From: Salinimicrobium sp050750585
GTDB lineage: Bacteria; Bacteroidota; Bacteroidia; Flavobacteriales; Flavobacteriaceae
Length of the DNA: 64,000 nucleotides
Assembly: GCF_050750585.1 (NCBI RefSeq)
Contig: NZ_JBOJLM010000002.1
Span: 186,001 to 250,000, forward strand
Reading direction: 5' to 3'
The position numbers and the translations under genes were made by a program. The notes beneath the pieces are model-generated. The model saw nothing but the letters and a program-made list of their open reading frames with translations. It was not told the origin of the DNA and did no database searches. Below are positions 62,297-64,000 of this stretch, in pieces. Position 1 is the first letter of the stretch. Every line of letters starts with the position of its first letter.

Positions 62297-62316
62297 ACAA
62301 AATATTTTAGCGGAAA

Positions 62317-62826
62317 TTAAATTCCAAGTTCTTTCTTAACATCAGGCATTAGATCATAACCATCGGCCATAAGAAGTCCTGTTCCGGTAGTAGAGTCTAG
62401 TACATAGTCATATCCTTTTGCGCGGGCTACTTTTTGAATTGTAGTACGTGCTTTTTCAAATACAGGCTTAAGAAGCTCTACTTCTTTTTGACGAAGATCC
62501 TGCTCAGCAGTTTGACGGTACTCACCAATAGATCTTTGTGTTTGTTGAAGTTCTAAAGCTCTTTTTTGGTTTTCTTCATCTGTCTTTGTTTGAGCTTCAG
62601 ATTCATATCTTTTCATTGTGCCTTGGGCTTCAGTAACCATCTCTTTAATTTGAGTATCGTAAGTTTTCTGAAGTTTTTCCAATTGGTTCATTGCAGCTTT
62701 ATATCCTGGCATCTGTTCAATCAATTCTTGTGAAGCGATGTGCGCCACTTTTGATTGTGCGTTTGCAAAAGAAGTTGCTCCAAAGATTAAAGCTACAGCT
62801 ATTAGAAGGGTCTTGAATTGTTTCAT
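62317..62826 (-). CDS. OmpH/Skp-family periplasmic chaperone (second)
   Basis: 169 residues. Signal peptide MKQFKTLLIAVALIFGATSF-A-NA, then the Skp coiled-coil arms rich in Gln/Glu (MEQLEKLQKTYDTQIKEMV) and the C-terminal VLDSTTGTGLLMADGYDLMP. Skp holds unfolded outer-membrane proteins for BamA, whose gene lies two genes upstream. Two copies in tandem, with this one shorter, is common in Bacteroidetes. Confidence 0.92.
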   Translation of the reverse strand: MKQFKTLLIAVALIFGATSFANAQSKVAHIASQELIEQMPGYKAAMNQLEKLQKTYDTQIKEMVTEAQGTMKRYESEAQTKTDEENQKRALELQQTQRSIGEYRQTAEQDLRQKEVELLKPVFEKARTTIQKVARAKGYDYVLDSTTGTGLLMADGYDLMPDVKKELGI

Positions 62827-62855
62827 GTTTAAAATTGATTATTTAATTGTTGAAT

Positions 62856-62885
62856 TATTTGTTGTACTATTATTTGTTGTACTAT
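62856..62885. repeat. 15-bp tandem duplication between the two ompH genes
   Basis: TATTTGTTGTACTAT occurs twice head to tail (62856-62870 and 62871-62885) in the 69-base gap. Confidence 0.8.
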
Positions 62886-62895
62886 TATTGGCTTA

Positions 62896-63699
62896 CTAGT
62901 TGTTCCTGATTTCTTCTCTCGCCTTTGCTACAGAATCTTTCTTCCTTTGACGTTCTTTGAGAATGGCCTCTCTGCGTCTTTCGGCTTCTTCCTTTTTTGC
63001 ATTGCGAATAGAATCTCTTTCTTGTCGTCTCTTTTCAAGAAGGGCTTCTCTTTCCTGCTTTCTCTCCTGTTGCAATTGCTCTCTTTCTGAAAGCACTGCG
63101 TCTTCTTCAACAGTCTTTGCCTCCTCTCTTATCAGTTCTCTTTTCTCCTGTCGCGTTTCCAGCTCTTTCCTGTTAGAGGCCCTGGTAATACTTCTTAGTA
63201 CCTGGTCACTCACATCAAGCCGATCTGCAGCAAAAAGAGTAACTACATCTGCCGATTTATCAAAGATAAGATCATAATTACGGTTCTTGGCAATTTCCTG
63301 TACTGCTACAAAAACCTGGTCCTGTACCGGCTTTACCAGTTGGAGTTTTTGAGTAATAAAATCTCCATTAGGGCCAAATCTCTTTTGTTGATAATCCAGA
63401 ATTTTTTTCTCTTCAAACTTTATCTCGTCTTCACGGTCTTTGATCAATTCATTGGTCAAAAGTGGCCTTTCATTAGCGAGATCCTGTTTCATCTTGTCAA
63501 CCCTTTGCAACTCGGTCTCGATCTCCGTCTTCCACTGCTGTACTTTCTTTTCAAGTTGGGCAGAGGCTTCCTGGTATTCGGGAACGTTTTGAAGGATGTA
63601 TTCCATATCTACATAACCAATTCTCACTGTTTGCTGTGCCTGCACAACAAAACCCGAAACGAGTAAAAAAGTTAGTGTTATAAGAATGGATTTTTTCAT
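62896..63699 (-). CDS. OmpH/Skp-family periplasmic chaperone with long charged tail
   Basis: 267 residues from ATG 63699; a TTG two codons upstream is less likely. Signal peptide MKKSILITLTFLLVSGFVVQAQQ, a Skp core (RIGYVDMEYILQNVPEYQEA then LIFDKSADVVTLFAA), and then a C-terminal run of about 90 residues rich in Glu/Arg/Lys (REQLQQERKQEREALLEKRR) predicted as a long helix or coiled coil. The tail is much longer than in typical Skp. Placed directly after bamA. Confidence 0.93.
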   Translation of the reverse strand: MKKSILITLTFLLVSGFVVQAQQTVRIGYVDMEYILQNVPEYQEASAQLEKKVQQWKTEIETELQRVDKMKQDLANERPLLTNELIKDREDEIKFEEKKILDYQQKRFGPNGDFITQKLQLVKPVQDQVFVAVQEIAKNRNYDLIFDKSADVVTLFAADRLDVSDQVLRSITRASNRKELETRQEKRELIREEAKTVEEDAVLSEREQLQQERKQEREALLEKRRQERDSIRNAKKEEAERRREAILKERQRKKDSVAKAREEIRNN

Positions 63700-63732
63700 A
63701 ATCAAGGGGTATATAGAAAATACCGTGCCAAA

Positions 63733-64000
63733 TTAAAACTGCTGTCCAATTATAAAGTGGGTCTCCCAACCGTTAGCCTGGGTCTCTCCCGGAAGTGGGT
63801 CAAAACCATATCCAAAATCTATTCCTAACAATCCGAAGGCCGGCATGAATATCCTGATCCCTGCACCTGCAGAACGATTGATCTGGAAAGGGTTGTAATC
63901 TTTGAAATCATCAAAAGATGCTCCGGCTTCCAGGAAGGTAAGCCCATAAATGGAGGCTGTTGGTTTTAATGTGATTGGGTATCTTAATTCCAGGGAATAT
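63733..64000 (-). CDS. bamA: BamA outer-membrane assembly factor (3' end only)
   Basis: The minus-strand frame ending at 63733 gives the last 89 residues of an Omp85 beta-barrel: LELRYPITLKPTASIYGLTF, AGAGIRIFMPAFGLLGIDFG and the final HFIIGQQF ending in Phe, the signal for Bam-assembled proteins. The 5' part lies beyond the right edge. bamA-ompH-ompH is the expected flavobacterial order. Confidence 0.93.
   Translation of the reverse strand, partial: YSLELRYPITLKPTASIYGLTFLEAGASFDDFKDYNPFQINRSAGAGIRIFMPAFGLLGIDFGYGFDPLPGETQANGWETHFIIGQQF

Overview
The window is a stretch of AT-rich bacterial chromosome from the phylum Bacteroidetes, most likely a marine-type member of the family Flavobacteriaceae (Gramella/Salegentibacter-like). 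Evidence: a SprA type IX secretion/gliding translocon, a quinol-oxidising alternative complex III next to caa3-type oxidase genes, TonB-family proteins with the flavobacterial C-terminal domain, a malic enzyme fused to a phosphotransacetylase domain, and promoters of the Bacteroidetes form TTG-N19-TAnnTTTG. No rRNA, tRNA, CRISPR array, phage or plasmid gene was found.

Layout. 1-9.4 kb: stress and nitric oxide block: two tandem universal stress proteins, a PAS histidine kinase overlapping a receiver-Crp regulator, the di-iron Fe-S repair protein Ric/ScdA behind a perfect 20-bp palindrome, a quinol NO reductase and a heme-copper-like membrane protein. 10.2-22.2 kb: actABCDEF (alternative complex III) followed by coxB and coxA, an electron path from menaquinol through cytochrome c to O2. 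22.2-24.0 kb: ruvB with a decayed REP-associated tyrosine transposase cassette inserted at its 3' end. 24.0-31.5 kb: cytochrome P450, queG, a frameshifted periplasmic trehalase, malic enzyme and ruvA. 31.5-39.5 kb: sprA, gcvH and a VanZ-like protein. 39.5-43.4 kb: two TonB-like proteins and a TonB-domain/beta-barrel fusion. 43.5-48.7 kb: second half of the oxidase machinery: heme O synthase, two subunit-III-like proteins, subunit IV, a thioredoxin-like protein, SCO copper chaperone and DUF420/CtaM-like assembly factor. 48.8-55.9 kb: MacB-type ABC exporter with two adaptors and a TolC channel. 55.9-64 kb: tsaB, mscS, dodecin, PiT-PhoU phosphate transporter, NFU scaffold, murI, two Skp/OmpH chaperones and the 3' end of bamA.

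The strongest unexplained signal is a dispersed near-palindrome, CAAAAATG-(G/C)-CATTTTTG. It recurs about a dozen times in perfect to degenerate form, often within about 15 bases downstream of a stop codon, but also inside coding sequence and across a start codon. Other structures worth attention are the 38-bp duplication of the ruvB 3' end around the transposase cassette, the helix-hairpin-helix tail on ActC, the TonB-domain/outer-membrane barrel fusion, and a MITE-like inverted repeat upstream of mscS.

All assignments rest on reading protein motifs and DNA by eye; no database search was run.
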